64,000 nt of DNA from Salana multivorans. GTDB taxonomy: Bacteria > Actinomycetota > Actinomycetes > Actinomycetales > Beutenbergiaceae. The stretch covers positions 558,001 to 622,000 of the forward strand of contig NZ_RKHQ01000002.1 of assembly GCF_003751805.1 (NCBI RefSeq). Reading direction: 5' to 3'. Within the stretch, counting starts at the first letter, position 1; every line of letters begins with the position of its first letter. The position numbers and the translations under genes are program-made. The notes beneath the pieces are model-generated. The model searched no databases. It was not told the origin of the DNA and saw nothing but the letters and a program-made list of their open reading frames with translations. Below are positions 8,997-22,475 of this stretch, piece by piece.

Positions 8997-11900
8997 GCCG
9001 ACGCCCCGACGCTCGTCGCCGCCTCGTCGAGCGCCGCCTGCCGTGCCGCGTCGTACTCCTGGAGGGAGGCGACGGTGAACGGGCCGCGGCGCAGCGCCTC
9101 GATCGCGAGGACCGCGACGCCGAACTGCTGCGTCGTGGTGATGATCGGCTTGTCCGCCGCCGTCGTGGCCGTCCGGATGTCGTAGCCGTCGGCGCGCGCG
9201 CCCTGACCGTTCGGCGTGTTGACCACCATGTCGATCTCTCCCCCGGTGATGAGGTCGAGGATCGTCGGCTCGTCGTTCGGACCGCGGCCGTCGGACGCCT
9301 TGCGCACGACGCGCGCCTCGATCCCGTAGCGGCGCAGCACGTCGGCGGTTCCGGCGGTCGCGATGACGTCGAACCCGAGCTCGACGAGCCGGGCGACCGG
9401 GAAGACGATCGACCGCTTGTCGCGGTCGGCGACCGAGACGAAGACCGTCCCCGACATCGGCAGCCCGCCGTACGCCGCGGCCTGCGACTTGGCGAACGCC
9501 AGCGGCACGTCGGTGTCCATGCCCATGACCTCGCCGGTCGAGCGCATCTCCGGCCCGAGCACCGTGTCGACCACGGTGCCGTTCGCCGTCCGGAACCGCT
9601 TGAACGGCAGCACGGCCTCCTTGATCGCCACGGGCGAGTCGGCCGGGAGCTGCGAGCCGTCGCGCTCGGGCAGCACACCGCGCTCGCGCAGGGACGCGAT
9701 GCTCTCCCCCGCCATGACGTGCGCGGCCGCCTTCGCCAGCGGGACGCCGGTCGCCTTGGCGACGAACGGGACGGTCCGCGACGCGCGCGGGTTCGCCTCG
9801 AGCACGTAGAGCGTGTCCGACGACAGCGCGTACTGGACGTTGAGCAGCCCCCGCACGCCGACGCCGCGGGCGATCGCCTCGGTCGAGGCCTTGATCCGCT
9901 CGATCTCCTTGCGCGAGATGGTCACCGACGGCAGGACGCACGCCGAGTCGCCGGAGTGGATCCCGGCCTCCTCGATGTGCTCCATGATCCCGCCGAGGTA
10001 CATCTCCTCGCCGTCGAACAGCGCGTCGACGTCGATCTCGATCGCCTCGTCGAGGAACCGGTCGATGAGGACCGGGGCCTCGAACACCGCGCCGTCGCCG
10101 TCCGACCCCGCCAGCATCGGTGTGGCCCGGCGCACGTAGTCGGTGAGCTGCTCGGCGTCGTACACGATCTCCATGCCGCGCCCGCCGAGCACGTAGGACG
10201 GCCGCACGAGCACGGGGAACCCGACGCCGTCGGCCACCTCGAGCGCCTGCGCCAGTGTCGTCGCCGTCCCGAAGGCCGGCGCCGGCAGACCGGCGGAGAC
10301 GAGGACGCCGCCGAACACGCCGCGGTCCTCGGCCGCGTCGATCGCCTCGGGCTGCGTGCCCCAGATCGGCACGCCGGCGCGGGCCAGGTCCTCGGCCAGC
10401 GAGAGCGGCGTCTGGCCGCCGAGCTGGACGATGACGCCGGCGACCGGGCCGACGGCGCACTCCGCGTCGTACACCTCGAGGACGTCCTCGAGCGTGAGCG
10501 GCTCGAAGTAGAGGCGGTCGGCCGTGTCGTAGTCGGTCGAGACCGTCTCGGGGTTGCAGTTGACCATGACGGTCTCGTACTCGTCCTTGAGGGTGAGCGC
10601 CGCGTGGACGCACGAGTAGTCGAACTCGATGCCCTGGCCGATCCGGTTCGGCCCCGAGCCGAGGATGAGCACGGCCGGGCGGGTGCGCGGGCGCACCTCG
10701 GTCTCGGCGTCGTAGGAGGAGTAGTGGTACGGCGTGCGCGCCTCGAACTCGGCCGCGCAGGTGTCGACCGTCTTGTAGACGGGACGCAGGCCGTAGGCGT
10801 GCCGGATCTCCCGCACGGTCTGCTCCGACAGCCCCCGGATCTGCGCGATCTGCCGGTCGGAGAACCCGTGCCGCTTGGCGAGCGCCAGCACCTCGGGGTC
10901 GAGCGCGTCGGCGGCCTGGAGCTGCTCGGCGATCTCCTGGAGCAGCACGATCTGGTCGAGGAACCAGGGGTCGATCTTGGTCGCGTCGAACAGCTCCTCG
11001 ACGGTCGCGCCGCCGCGGATCGCCTGCTGCACCTGGAGCAGCCGCTCCTCGGTCGGGACGCGCGCCGCCTCGACCAGCGCGAGGGCCTCCTCGCGCGTCG
11101 GACGCGGGGAGTCCCAGTGGAACGCCACGCCCTTCTTGTCGATCGAGCGCAGCGCCTTCTGCAGCGCCTCGGTGTAGTTGCGCCCGAGCGCCATCGCCTC
11201 ACCGACGGACTTCATCGTGGTGGTGAGCGTCGGGTCGGCGGCCGGGAACTTCTCGAACGCGAACCGCGGCACCTTGACCACGACGTAGTCGATCGCCGGC
11301 TCGAAGCTGGCCGGCGTCGAGCCCGTGATGTCGTTGGGGATCTCGGCGAGCGTGTAGCCGACAGCCAGGCGCGCCGCGATCTTCGCGATCGGGAAGCCCG
11401 TCGCCTTGGAGGCGAGGGCGGAGGAGCGCGAGACGCGCGGGTTCATCTCGATGACGATGACGCGGCCCGTCTCCGGGTGCACAGCGAACTGGATGTTGCA
11501 GCCCCCCGTGTCGACGCCGACCTCGCGGATGACCGCGATCGCGATGTCCCGCAGGTTCTGGTACTCGCGGTCGGTCAGCGTGAGCGCCGGCGCCACCGTG
11601 ATCGAGTCGCCCGTGTGGACGCCGACCGGGTCGACGTTCTCGATCGAGCAGACGACGACGCAGTTGTCGCTCCGGTCCCGCATGAGCTCGAGCTCGTACT
11701 CCTTCCAGCCGAGGATCGACTCCTCCAGGAGCACCTCGGTGGTCGGCGAGTACTGCAGGCCGGCGCCGGCGATCGAGCGCAGGTCGGCCTCGTCGAACGC
11801 GATGCCCGACCCGAGACCGCCCATGGTGAACGAGGGCCGCACGACGAGCGGGTAGCCGAGCTGGTCGGCCGCCGCCAGGCACTCGTCCATCGTGTGCGCG

Positions 11901-12343
11901 ATGACGGAGCTGGCCACCTCGGCGCCGCACCGCTCGACGACGGCCTTGAAGAGCTGGCGGTCCTCGCCCTGCTTGATGGCGTCGACCTTGGCGCCGATGA
12001 GCTCGACGCCGTACTCGTCCAGGACCCCCGACTCGTGCAGCGCGACGGCCGTGTTGAGGGCCGTCTGGCCGCCGAGCGTCGGCAGCAGCGCGTCGGGACG
12101 CTCCTTGGCGATGATGCTCGTGACGACCTCGGGCGTGATCGGCTCGACGTAGGTCGCGTCGGCGAACTCCGGGTCCGTCATGATCGTGGCCGGGTTGGAG
12201 TTGACGAGGATGACCCGCAGGCCCTCCTCGCGCAGGACGCGGCACGCCTGGGTGCCGGAGTAGTCGAACTCGGCGGCCTGACCGATGACGATCGGGCCGG
12301 AGCCGATGACCAGGACGGAGCGAAGGTCCTCGCGGCGAGGCAT
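8993..12343 (-). CDS. carB: Carbamoyl-phosphate synthase large subunit
   Basis: 1,116 residues, normal for the family. With CarA it makes carbamoyl phosphate from glutamine-derived ammonia, bicarbonate and two ATP, for pyrimidines and arginine. The two homologous ATP-grasp halves are visible: each begins with a VLILGSGP-like motif ([20 protein letters not shown] at the N-terminus; [14 protein letters not shown] near 560). Each half has a metal-binding glutamate/asparagine segment ([38 protein letters not shown]). The C-terminal allosteric domain is present. The ATG overlaps the carA stop as ATGA. Confidence 0.98.
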   Translation of the reverse strand: MPRREDLRSVLVIGSGPIVIGQAAEFDYSGTQACRVLREEGLRVILVNSNPATIMTDPEFADATYVEPITPEVVTSIIAKERPDALLPTLGGQTALNTAVALHESGVLDEYGVELIGAKVDAIKQGEDRQLFKAVVERCGAEVASSVIAHTMDECLAAADQLGYPLVVRPSFTMGGLGSGIAFDEADLRSIAGAGLQYSPTTEVLLEESILGWKEYELELMRDRSDNCVVVCSIENVDPVGVHTGDSITVAPALTLTDREYQNLRDIAIAVIREVGVDTGGCNIQFAVHPETGRVIVIEMNPRVSRSSALASKATGFPIAKIAARLAVGYTLAEIPNDITGSTPASFEPAIDYVVVKVPRFAFEKFPAADPTLTTTMKSVGEAMALGRNYTEALQKALRSIDKKGVAFHWDSPRPTREEALALVEAARVPTEERLLQVQQAIRGGATVEELFDATKIDPWFLDQIVLLQEIAEQLQAADALDPEVLALAKRHGFSDRQIAQIRGLSEQTVREIRHAYGLRPVYKTVDTCAAEFEARTPYHYSSYDAETEVRPRTRPAVLILGSGPNRIGQGIEFDYSCVHAALTLKDEYETVMVNCNPETVSTDYDTADRLYFEPLTLEDVLEVYDAECAVGPVAGVIVQLGGQTPLSLAEDLARAGVPIWGTQPEAIDAAEDRGVFGGVLVSAGLPAPAFGTATTLAQALEVADGVGFPVLVRPSYVLGGRGMEIVYDAEQLTDYVRRATPMLAGSDGDGAVFEAPVLIDRFLDEAIEIDVDALFDGEEMYLGGIMEHIEEAGIHSGDSACVLPSVTISRKEIERIKASTEAIARGVGVRGLLNVQYALSSDTLYVLEANPRASRTVPFVAKATGVPLAKAAAHVMAGESIASLRERGVLPERDGSQLPADSPVAIKEAVLPFKRFRTANGTVVDTVLGPEMRSTGEVMGMDTDVPLAFAKSQAAAYGGLPMSGTVFVSVADRDKRSIVFPVARLVELGFDVIATAGTADVLRRYGIEARVVRKASDGRGPNDEPTILDLITGGEIDMVVNTPNGQGARADGYDIRTATTAADKPIITTTQQFGVAVLAIEALRRGPFTVASLQEYDAARQAALDEAATSVGASA

Positions 12344-13512
12344 CAGGCGTTCTCCTTACGGACCTTGATCAGGTCGACGAGCCGGTCGAAGAGGTAGCCG
12401 GCGTCGTGCGGGCCGGCCGCCGCCTCCGGGTGGTACTGGACGGAGAAGGCCGGGATGTCGAGGCAGCGCAGCCCCTCGACCACCCGGTCGTTGAGACCGA
12501 CGTGCGACACGACGACGCGGCCGTAGCGGCCCCCGCCGAACGGTGCGAGGGCCTCGGGGCCGACGGGCACGTCGACGGCGAACCCGTGGTTGTGGGCGGT
12601 GATCTCCACGCGCCCGGTCGCCACGTCCATGACGGGCTGGTTGATCCCGCGGTGGCCGAACGTCAGCTTGTAGGTGTCGAACCCGAGCGCGCGGCCGAGG
12701 ATCTGGTTGCCGAAGCAGATGCCGAAGTACGGGATCCGGGCGTCGAGGACGCCGCGCAGCAGCTCGACCTCCTGGTCGGCCGCGGCCGGGTCGCCGGGGC
12801 CGTTGGAGAAGAACACGGCGTCGGGCGAGTAGGCGAGGATCTCCTCGAGCGTGAGGCCCATCGGGACGACGACGACGCGCAGCCCGCGCTCGGCCATCCG
12901 GATCGGCGTCATGTCCTTGATCCCGAGGTCGACGGCGACGACGGTGCCGATCTGCTCGGTCCCCTCGGGCGGCTCGACGACGTAGGCCTCCGGCGTCGTG
13001 ACCTCGCGGGCGAGGTCCGACCCGGCCATGACGGGCGCCGACCGCACGCGCTCGACGAGTGCGCCGACGAGGTGCTCCCCGACCAGCGGAGGCAGCGCCT
13101 CGCCCGAGAAGATGCCGGCGCGCATCGCCCCGGCGTCGCGCAGGTGGCGGGTGAGGGCGCGGGTGTCGATCCCGGCGAGGCCGACGATCGACTGCGCGGC
13201 GAGCTCCTCGTCCAGCGTCGTCGTCGAGCGCCAGCTCGACGCCCGGCGGGCGGGCTCGCGCACGACGAAGCCGGCGACCCAGATCCGGGTCGACTCCTCG
13301 TCGTCGAGGTTCATGCCCGTGTTCCCGATGTGCGGGGCGGTCATGACGACGATCTGGCGGTGGTAGCTGGGGTCGGTCAGCGTCTCCTGGTAGCCGGTCA
13401 TGCCGGTGGCGAAGACGATCTCCCCGAGGGTCTCGCCGCGCGCGCCCCAGGCGCGGCCCTCGAAGCAGGTGCCGTCCTCGAGGACGAGGTAGGCGACGTC
13501 AGGTGTGCTCAT
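12343..13512 (-). CDS. carA: Carbamoyl-phosphate synthase small (glutaminase) subunit
   Basis: 389 residues. Hydrolyses glutamine and passes ammonia to CarB. The N-terminal small-subunit domain ([23 protein letters not shown]) precedes a class I glutamine amidotransferase domain with the nucleophile region [12 protein letters not shown] (Cys) and the C-terminal [13 protein letters not shown] (His-Glu). The start is the ATG that overlaps the stop of the upstream membrane-protein gene (ATGA), and [14 protein letters not shown] is the expected N-terminus. Confidence 0.97.
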   Translation of the reverse strand: MSTPDVAYLVLEDGTCFEGRAWGARGETLGEIVFATGMTGYQETLTDPSYHRQIVVMTAPHIGNTGMNLDDEESTRIWVAGFVVREPARRASSWRSTTTLDEELAAQSIVGLAGIDTRALTRHLRDAGAMRAGIFSGEALPPLVGEHLVGALVERVRSAPVMAGSDLAREVTTPEAYVVEPPEGTEQIGTVVAVDLGIKDMTPIRMAERGLRVVVVPMGLTLEEILAYSPDAVFFSNGPGDPAAADQEVELLRGVLDARIPYFGICFGNQILGRALGFDTYKLTFGHRGINQPVMDVATGRVEITAHNHGFAVDVPVGPEALAPFGGGRYGRVVVSHVGLNDRVVEGLRCLDIPAFSVQYHPEAAAGPHDAGYLFDRLVDLIKVRKENA

Positions 13513-14090
13513 GCGGTGGGCTGCCCTTTCTGGGTGGTGCCGGCAGGTGAGTCGAGTGGGGCGGTCGGCGCGTCCGGCGGAGCTGACGGCTCGCCGGGGG
13601 CGAGGGTGTTGACGGCGTCGACGAGCCGGTCGAGGTCGCGGGAGTAGCGGGGGCGGACACCCGTGTCGAGCTCGCGGTCGCCGAGCCGCCAGCGCACGAC
13701 GACGAGGCCGCCGGCGTCGGCCACCTTTCCGGCGATGCCGCGCTCCCGCCGGGCGACGACGAGGTCGCGGGCGGGCACGGCGACGTCGGGGGCGCCGCGC
13801 CGGGCGAGCAGCAGACCGCGCTCGTCGACGTAGGCCGTGACGGCCGAGCGGACCCCGAGGCCCGCCGCGGCGATCCGGTCGAGCCAGTCCCCCGCCGTCG
13901 TCGTCGAGACGTAGATGCCCTCGACGACGAGCCCTCCGCGGGCGTCCGCGGGGAACGGCTCCCACGGCTCGGTCAGCTCGGCCAGGCCGGCGCCCGTGCG
14001 GCGGGCGCGGCGTCGCCAGCCCCACCACATGGCGCCGAGCGCGACCAGGGCGATGAGCACGCAGACCGCGGCGGCGAGCCCCCGGTTCAT
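13509..14090 (-). CDS. Conserved single-pass membrane protein in the pyr operon (Rv1382-like)
   Basis: 193 residues of unknown function. An N-terminal transmembrane helix (about 4-24, ending [10 protein letters not shown]) is followed by a cytoplasmic domain of mostly beta character (about 45-165) and a Pro/Ala-rich tail. A gene in this position, between pyrC and carA, is a familiar feature of actinobacterial pyrimidine operons (Rv1382 in Mycobacterium tuberculosis, labelled an export or membrane protein). Its 4-bp overlaps on both sides (with pyrC and carA) show it is translated with the pathway enzymes. The cytoplasmic part might be PH-like, but I cannot confirm that. Confidence 0.85.
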   Translation of the reverse strand: MNRGLAAAVCVLIALVALGAMWWGWRRRARRTGAGLAELTEPWEPFPADARGGLVVEGIYVSTTTAGDWLDRIAAAGLGVRSAVTAYVDERGLLLARRGAPDVAVPARDLVVARRERGIAGKVADAGGLVVVRWRLGDRELDTGVRPRYSRDLDRLVDAVNTLAPGEPSAPPDAPTAPLDSPAGTTQKGQPTA

Positions 14091-15426
14091 GCGCCGGCCA
14101 CCGGGGCGAGCTCGCCGTCGGCGACGGTCGGGCGTCCGCGCAGGAACGTCCAGCGCACGCGCCCCGGCAGCTCGAGCCCCGCGTACGGCGAGTTCCGGCT
14201 CCGCGAGTGGTGCTCGGCCGGCGCGACCGTGCGGCGCGCGGCGGGGTCGTAGAGCACGATCGTCGCCGGCTCCCCCGCCTCGAGCGGGCGGCCGTGGTCG
14301 GCGAGGCCGCCGATCCGGGCCGGCTCGACCGACAGGACACGCGCGACGTCCGCCCAGGTGAACAGGCCGCTGTCGACCATGACCTGCTGGACGACGCTGA
14401 GCGCCGTCTCGAGCCCGGTCATGCCGAACGCTGCGGCCGACCACTCGCAGTCCTTGTCCTGGAGCGCGTGCGGCGCGTGGTCGGTCGCCACGACGTCGAT
14501 CGTCCCGTCGGCCAGGCCGGCCCGCACGGCGGCGACGTCCTCGGCCGTCCGCAGCGGCGGGTTGACCTTGTACACCGGGTCGTAGGAGCGGGCGAGCTCG
14601 TCGGTCAGCAGGAGGTGGTGCGGCGTGGCCTCGGCGGTCACGTCGATCCCGCGCTCCTTCGCCCACCGGACGATCTCGACGCTGCCGGCGGTCGAGAGGT
14701 GCTGGACGTGCAGACGTCCGCCGACGTGCTCGGCCAGCAGCACGTCGCGCGCGATGATCGCCTCCTCGGCGACCGCCGGCCAGCCGGCGAGGCCGATCTC
14801 CGCCGAGACCGTTCCCTCGTGCATCTGGGAGCCCTCGGTGAGTCGCGGCTCCTGCGCGTGCTGCGCCACGACGCCGTCGAACGCCTTCGTGTACTCCAGC
14901 GCGCGGCGCATCAGGACGGGGTCGTGGACGCACTTGCCGTCGTCGGAGAAGACGCGGACGCGCGCGGCCGAGTCGGCCATCGCGCCGAGCTCGGCGAGCC
15001 GCTCGCCCCCCAGCCCGACCGTCACGGCGCCGACCGGGATCACGTCGGCGTAGCCGGCGTCGCGGCCGAGCCGCCAGACCTGCTCGACGACGCCGGCCGT
15101 GTCCGCGACGGGCGAGGTGTTCGCCATCGCGTGGACGGCCGTGAAGCCGCCGGCGGCCGCTGACCGCGTGCCGGTGAGGATCGTCTCGGCGTCCTCCCGG
15201 CCGGGCTCGCGTAGGTGGGTGTGCAGGTCGACGAGACCCGGCAGCGCGATGAGCCCGGTGCCGTCGACGACGACGAGGTCATCCCCGTCGCGGTCCTTCG
15301 CCGCCCCGGCGGCGTCCGCGCCGACCGCGGCGATGACGCCGTCGGCGAGCAGGAGGTCGGTCGGCTCGCCGCCGAGCGGCGAGACGCCGGTGACGAGGTA
15401 GGCGGTGGTCGGGGTCGTCGGGGCGG

Positions 15427-15430
<4 letters not shown>
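14087..15430 (-). CDS. pyrC: Dihydroorotase (class I)
   Basis: 447 residues. Cyclises carbamoyl-aspartate to dihydroorotate. Metal ligands are visible: [10 protein letters not shown] (HxH), the FSDDGKCV segment with the bridging Asp used by class I enzymes instead of carboxylated Lys, [16 protein letters not shown] and the catalytic VATDHAPH. The [18 protein letters not shown]-terminal strand is typical. The GTG start overlaps the pyrB stop by GTGA; no better start lies downstream because residues from TAYLVTG onward are conserved. Confidence 0.97.
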
Positions 15431-17078
<1,648 letters not shown>

Positions 17079-17705
17079 CTACTCCTGTGCCGCGCCGGTG
17101 GCCTCGTCGTCTCGCGGGTCGGCCGTGCTCGCCGGCTCCGGGTGCTCGGCGGCGTGCGCGTCGTCCTCGGCGGGGTCGGCCGCGTCCCGCAGGGACGGCG
17201 CGAGCCGCTGGACCTGACCGAGCAGACCGTTGACGAACGCGGGCGAGTCGTCGGTGGACAGGTCCGCCGCGAGGTCGACGGCCCCCTTGACCGCGTTGGC
17301 GTCCGGGACGTCCGGGTTCCACAGGATCTCCCAGACGCCGATCCGCAGGATCGAGCGGTCGACGGCCGGCATGCGGTCGAGCGTCCAGCCGTGGGAGTTG
17401 GCCGCGATGATCTCGTCGATCCGGCCGGCGTGCTCGGTGACGCCCTCGACGATGGTCGCGGCGTAGTCGCGCATCGGCTTGAGCCCGTCCTGGCCGGCGA
17501 TCCGGCGGCCGAGGAGGGTGAGGACGTCGATCCGCTCCCCCGCCCGGGCGCGCTGGTCCGCCTCGAAGAGGAGGTCCAGCGCGCGCTGACGGTCCTTGTG
17601 GTGACGCTCGGTGCGACGCTCGACCCGCGGCGTGTCCGACGGCGTGGCGGCGGAGCAGTCGGACCCGTGGTCGTGCGACATGGACGGCGTGGGTTCCAGC
17701 GTCAT
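17079..17705 (-). CDS. nusB: Transcription antitermination factor NusB
   Basis: 208 residues, longer than the usual 140-160 because of an N-terminal leader (about 30) and an acidic C-terminal tail rich in Asp, Ala and Glu (from about 180). The NusB core runs from RQRALDLLFEADQRA to AFVNGLLGQVQRL, with MPAVDRSILRIGVWEI being characteristic. It acts with NusE at boxA in rRNA antitermination. ATG 17705 lies 1 nt after the efp stop; an alternative ATG at 17681 is possible, and neither has a clear ribosome-binding site. Confidence 0.95.
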   Translation of the reverse strand: MTLEPTPSMSHDHGSDCSAATPSDTPRVERRTERHHKDRQRALDLLFEADQRARAGERIDVLTLLGRRIAGQDGLKPMRDYAATIVEGVTEHAGRIDEIIAANSHGWTLDRMPAVDRSILRIGVWEILWNPDVPDANAVKGAVDLAADLSTDDSPAFVNGLLGQVQRLAPSLRDAADPAEDDAHAAEHPEPASTADPRDDEATGAAQE

Positions 17706-17706
17706 C

Positions 17707-18264
17707 TCAGACGCGGCTGAGGTAGTCGCCCGAGCGGGTGTCGACCTTGATCTTGTCGCCCTGGTTGAGGAAGAGCGGGACCTGGACCTCGTGGCCGGTC
17801 TCGATCGTCGCGGGCTTGGTGCCGGCGTTCGAGCGGTCGCCCTGAAGGCCCGGCTCGGTGTAGGTGATCTCCAGCACGACGGAGGCCGGGAGCTCGAGGT
17901 AGAGCGGGTTGCCCTCGTGGAAGGCCATGATGACCTGCTGGTTCTCCAGCAGGAAGCGCACGGCGTCGCCGACGATCTCGGGGCTGACGAAGACCTGGTC
18001 GTAGTCGGAGACGTCCATGAAGACGTACTGGTCGCCGTCCTTGTACAGGTACTGCATGTCGCGGCGGTCGACCGTGGCGGTCTCGATCTTGAGGCCGGCG
18101 TTGAACGTCTTGTCCACCGTCTTGCCGGAGAGCACGTTCTTGAGCTTGGTGCGGACGAACGCCGGGCCCTTGCCGGGCTTGACGTGCTGGAACTCCACGA
18201 CGCTCCAGAGCTGACCCTCGATGTTGAGGACCATGCCGTTCTTCAGGTCGTTGGTGGTAGCCAC
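17707..18264 (-). CDS. efp: Translation elongation factor P
   Basis: 185 residues, the standard EF-P length. Relieves ribosome stalling at polyproline. The three OB-like domains are intact; the tip loop is KPGKGPAF, and the C-terminal [27 protein letters not shown] is canonical. The start is GTG 18264, 8 nt after an AAGGA; the frame is open further upstream but lacks homology. It is followed after 1 nt by nusB. Confidence 0.97.
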   Translation of the reverse strand: MATTNDLKNGMVLNIEGQLWSVVEFQHVKPGKGPAFVRTKLKNVLSGKTVDKTFNAGLKIETATVDRRDMQYLYKDGDQYVFMDVSDYDQVFVSPEIVGDAVRFLLENQQVIMAFHEGNPLYLELPASVVLEITYTEPGLQGDRSNAGTKPATIETGHEVQVPLFLNQGDKIKVDTRSGDYLSRV

Positions 18265-18303
18265 AGAGAAAATCCTTGCCGTTGGTCGGACACGAAACAC
18301 CCC

Positions 18304-18309
18304 ATTCTA
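18304..18309 (-). promoter_or_regulatory. -10 element of the efp-nusB promoter
   Basis: TAGAAT on the minus strand, 39 nt upstream of the efp GTG and just after the end of the preceding membrane-protein gene. No clear -35 element was seen. Confidence 0.5.
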
Positions 18310-18325
18310 GGGTTGTCGGGCGCCG

Positions 18326-18763
18326 TCACCCGACGTGGGCCAGCGTCCAGACCGCGACGACGCCGCACACGCCGGCCCACAGGTAGGAGGCCAGCGTCCC
18401 GATGATGAACCGCTCGGAGACCGCGGCGCCGATCGCGGGGTCGACCGGGGGCGCCGCGCCCGGTCCGGCCTCCTCGCCGCGGGGCGCCTCGCCGGCGGCG
18501 GTCGCGGCGTTGCGCAGCTCGGGGTAGCGACCGAGGCCCTTGATCGCGAGGACGACGCCGACCGCCTCCGGTCGGCCGACGATGAGGGCCCCGGTGATGG
18601 CGAACCGCTCGAGGATGCCGATGACGAGGCCGCCGCGCAGGAGGTCGGCCGCCCTGGCGCGCGGCACCTCCTTGGCGGGGGCGAGCCGGAGCACCGCGGG
18701 GACGAGCACGATCCCGAGCACGCTCGAGACGAGCAGCGCGAGGATGACGACGACGGCAGCCAT
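18326..18763 (-). CDS. Small integral membrane protein next to the SatD-like gene
   Basis: 145 residues with three likely membrane segments (about 1-25, 45-65 and 118-140) and a Pro/Ala/Glu-rich loop at about 85-110. GLGRYPELRN sits between helices 2 and 3. A GGAAGGA ribosome-binding site precedes ATG 18763. It lies 110 nt downstream of the SatD-like gene on the same strand. I do not recognise a characterised family. Pairing with SatD-like proteins suggests a shared, unknown role at the membrane, as in streptococcal sat loci, but that comparison is inference. Confidence 0.75.
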   Translation of the reverse strand: MAAVVVILALLVSSVLGIVLVPAVLRLAPAKEVPRARAADLLRGGLVIGILERFAITGALIVGRPEAVGVVLAIKGLGRYPELRNAATAAGEAPRGEEAGPGAAPPVDPAIGAAVSERFIIGTLASYLWAGVCGVVAVWTLAHVG

Positions 18764-18843
18764 GCGGCCATCCTTCCAGCCGCGTCCGACATCGCGCCCG
18801 GGCCCCGCCGAGGAGGCGCGTCTCGGCGAGGCGCCCGACCCGT

Positions 18844-18862
18844 CCGGGCGAGGACTGCCCGG
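18844..18862 (-). terminator. Short hairpin between the SatD-like and membrane-protein genes
   Basis: CCGGGC and GCCCGG arms with a 7-nt loop, 11 nt beyond the SatD-like stop. It could weaken read-through into the membrane-protein gene. The stem is only 6 bp. Confidence 0.3.
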
Positions 18863-18873
18863 GTGAGGACGAC

Positions 18874-19458
18874 CTACGCGCCGGCCGCGTCGATCCTCGT
18901 CAGCAGCCGGGCGAGGGCCCGGCGCGCCGCGACCTCGGTGTCCCAGAGCGCGCGGCGACGGTGGTGGCTCACGTTCTGCGGCGTCATCCCCAGCTCCTCG
19001 GCGATCTCGACGCCGCTGCGTCCGGCGGCGAGCAGGTCGAGCACGCGCCACGTGGCGTCGGTGCGCTCCTCGACGGCGGCGGCGAGCAGGTGCAGGAACG
19101 GCTCGGCGTCGGGCGTCGCCTCCCCCGCCGCCAGCGCCAGCGCGACCGGGACGGTCCGGCCCTTGGCGCGCTCGACGGCCTCGCGCGCGCGGACGAACGC
19201 CTCGCCGTCGCTGGCGGACGCGGACTGCGCGAGCCGCCCGGGGCCGACGCCCAGCCCGATGCTCCAGCCGCCGGCGCGGACGAGCCGCAGCACGGCGTCG
19301 ACGGCGGCCTCGGCGCTCGCCGGGACGCCCTGCAGCTCGTCGCCGACGGTGCGCTCGAACGGCAGCAGCACCTCGACGTCGGCGAGCAGGTCGAGGGCGG
19401 AGGGCACGCGGTCGCTGCCGCGGCGCGACCCCTGCTGGTCGACGGTCAGGACGAACAT
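18874..19458 (-). CDS. SatD-family protein with C-terminal helix-turn-helix
   Basis: 194 residues. The N-terminus MFVLTVDQQGSRRGSDRVP matches the SatD family signature (VDQxxSR); the middle has FERTVGDELQGV and WSIGLGVG, resembling nucleotide-cyclase-like folds. The C-terminus carries a LuxR/sigma-4-like helix-turn-helix (LAAGRSGVEIAEELGMTPQN, about 150-169, then VSHHRRRA). SatD in Streptococcus mutans belongs to an acid-tolerance locus; its biochemical role is unknown to me. The start ATG is 6 nt after a -10 element, implying leaderless mRNA, and four regularly spaced GATCAA half-sites cover the promoter. DNA binding and autoregulation are inferred, not shown. Confidence 0.75.
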   Translation of the reverse strand: MFVLTVDQQGSRRGSDRVPSALDLLADVEVLLPFERTVGDELQGVPASAEAAVDAVLRLVRAGGWSIGLGVGPGRLAQSASASDGEAFVRAREAVERAKGRTVPVALALAAGEATPDAEPFLHLLAAAVEERTDATWRVLDLLAAGRSGVEIAEELGMTPQNVSHHRRRALWDTEVAARRALARLLTRIDAAGA

Positions 19459-19459
19459 G

Positions 19460-19509
19460 GATCAAACGTAACGACTTGATCTACCAAGATCAAGCCTCTG
19501 CGCTTGATC
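19460..19509 (-). promoter_or_regulatory. SatD-like gene promoter with four-half-site operator array
   Basis: On the minus strand, -35 TTGATC (19488-19493), a 17-nt spacer and -10 TACGTT (19465-19470) end 6 nt before the ATG. On the plus strand GATCAA half-sites lie at 19460-19465 and 19488-19493, and TTGATC at 19476-19481 and 19504-19509. They form alternating inverted repeats with dyad centres 14 bp apart (19470.5, 19484.5, 19498.5). The -35 itself is one half-site. Confidence 0.7.
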
Positions 19510-19537
19510 CCCGGCGACCGGTCCTCGGGCGAGGCGC

Positions 19538-21163
<1,626 letters not shown>

Positions 21164-21167
<4 letters not shown>

Positions 21168-22351
21168 CGCATGGTGTCCGGGACGGCGGCGAGGTACCCC
21201 TCGAGGTTGCGGCGGCACTCGGCGACCGAGTCCCCGCCGACCTTCTCGACGAGCGCCTGCGCCAGCACGAGGGCGACCATCGCCTCGGCCACGACCGCCG
21301 CGGGCGGCACGGCGCAGACGTCGCTGCGCTGGTGGATGGCCTTGGCGGCGTCTCCGGTCGAGGTGTCGACCGTGTCGAGCGCGCGCGGAACGGTGGAGAT
21401 CGGCTTCATCGCGGCCCGGACGCGCAGGACCTCGCCGTTCGTCATGCCGCCCTCGACGCCGCCGGCGCGGTTCGTCCGACGGCGCAGCACGCCGTCGTCG
21501 CCCCGCTCGATCTCGTCGTGCGCCTGCGAGCCGCGGCGCCGGGCGGTCGTGAAGCCGTCCCCGACCTCGACGCCCTTGATCGCCTGGATGCCCATGAGGG
21601 CGCCGGCCAGCCGCGCGTCGAGGCGGCGGTCGGACTGGACGTAGCTGCCGAGCCCCGGCGGGAGCCCGTACGCGAGGACCTCGACGACGCCGCCGAGCGT
21701 GTCACCCGCCTTCTTCGCCTCGTCGATCTCGGCCACCATCGCCTCGGACGCCGCGCGGTCGATGCTGCGGACCGGGTCGGCGTCCAGCGCCGCCACGTCC
21801 TCGGGCGTCGGCAGGGGTGCGTCGTCCTCCGACCCGGCCGTGCCGATCGAGACGACGTGCGAGACGAGCCGGACGCCGGCCACCTGCTCGAGGAAGTGCG
21901 CGGCGACCAGGCCGAGGGCGACGCGGGCCGCGGTCTCGCGGGCGCTGGCGCGCTCGAGGACGGGGCGGGCCTCGTCGAAGCCGTACTTCGTCATGCCGAT
22001 GAGGTCGGCGTGACCGGGCCGGGGCCGGGTGAGCGGCGCGCCGCGGGCACCGGTGAGCACGCCCGGGTCGACCGGGTCGGGCGACATGACCTGCTCCCAC
22101 TTGGGCCACTCGGTGTTGCCGATCTCGATGGCGAGCGGGCCGCCCTGGGTCAGCCCGTGCCGCAGACCGCCGAGCACCGAGACCTCGTCCTGCTCGAAGC
22201 TCATCCGTGCGCCGCGGCCGTAGCCGAGCCGCCGTCGGGCGAGCGCGTCCTGGATCTCGGCCGTCGTGACCTCGACCCCCGCGGGGAGGCCTTCGAGGAC
22301 TGCGACGAGGGCGGGGCCGTGCGACTCCCCCGCGGTCAACCACCTGAGCAT
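21164..22351 (-). CDS. aroC: Chorismate synthase
   Basis: 395 residues. Converts EPSP to chorismate with reduced FMN. Signatures present: [21 protein letters not shown] at the N-terminus (in [10 protein letters not shown]), [34 protein letters not shown]-like [15 protein letters not shown], and [22 protein letters not shown] 22351 is preferred because a GGAAGG box lies 9 nt upstream; the in-frame ATG at 22360 is too close to that box. First gene of the aroC-aroK-aroB run, behind a hairpin terminator. Confidence 0.97.
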
Positions 22352-22399
22352 GGGCTCCATCCTTCCACGGGCCCGGCGGCGCCAGCGCGGTCGGCCAGG

Positions 22400-22422
22400 G
22401 GGCGGACACGGTCGGTCCGCCC
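22400..22422 (-). terminator. Terminator between the prepilin peptidase gene and aroC
   Basis: GGGCGGAC and GTCCGCCC arms with a 7-nt loop in the 124-nt gap. It probably ends the mltG-aroE-peptidase transcript, so aroC would need its own promoter. Confidence 0.5.
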
Positions 22423-22475
22423 TCGTCAGGCCCCGCCCCGGCGCGGGAGGAGCTCGACCCGCTGGTCGCCCGGCG

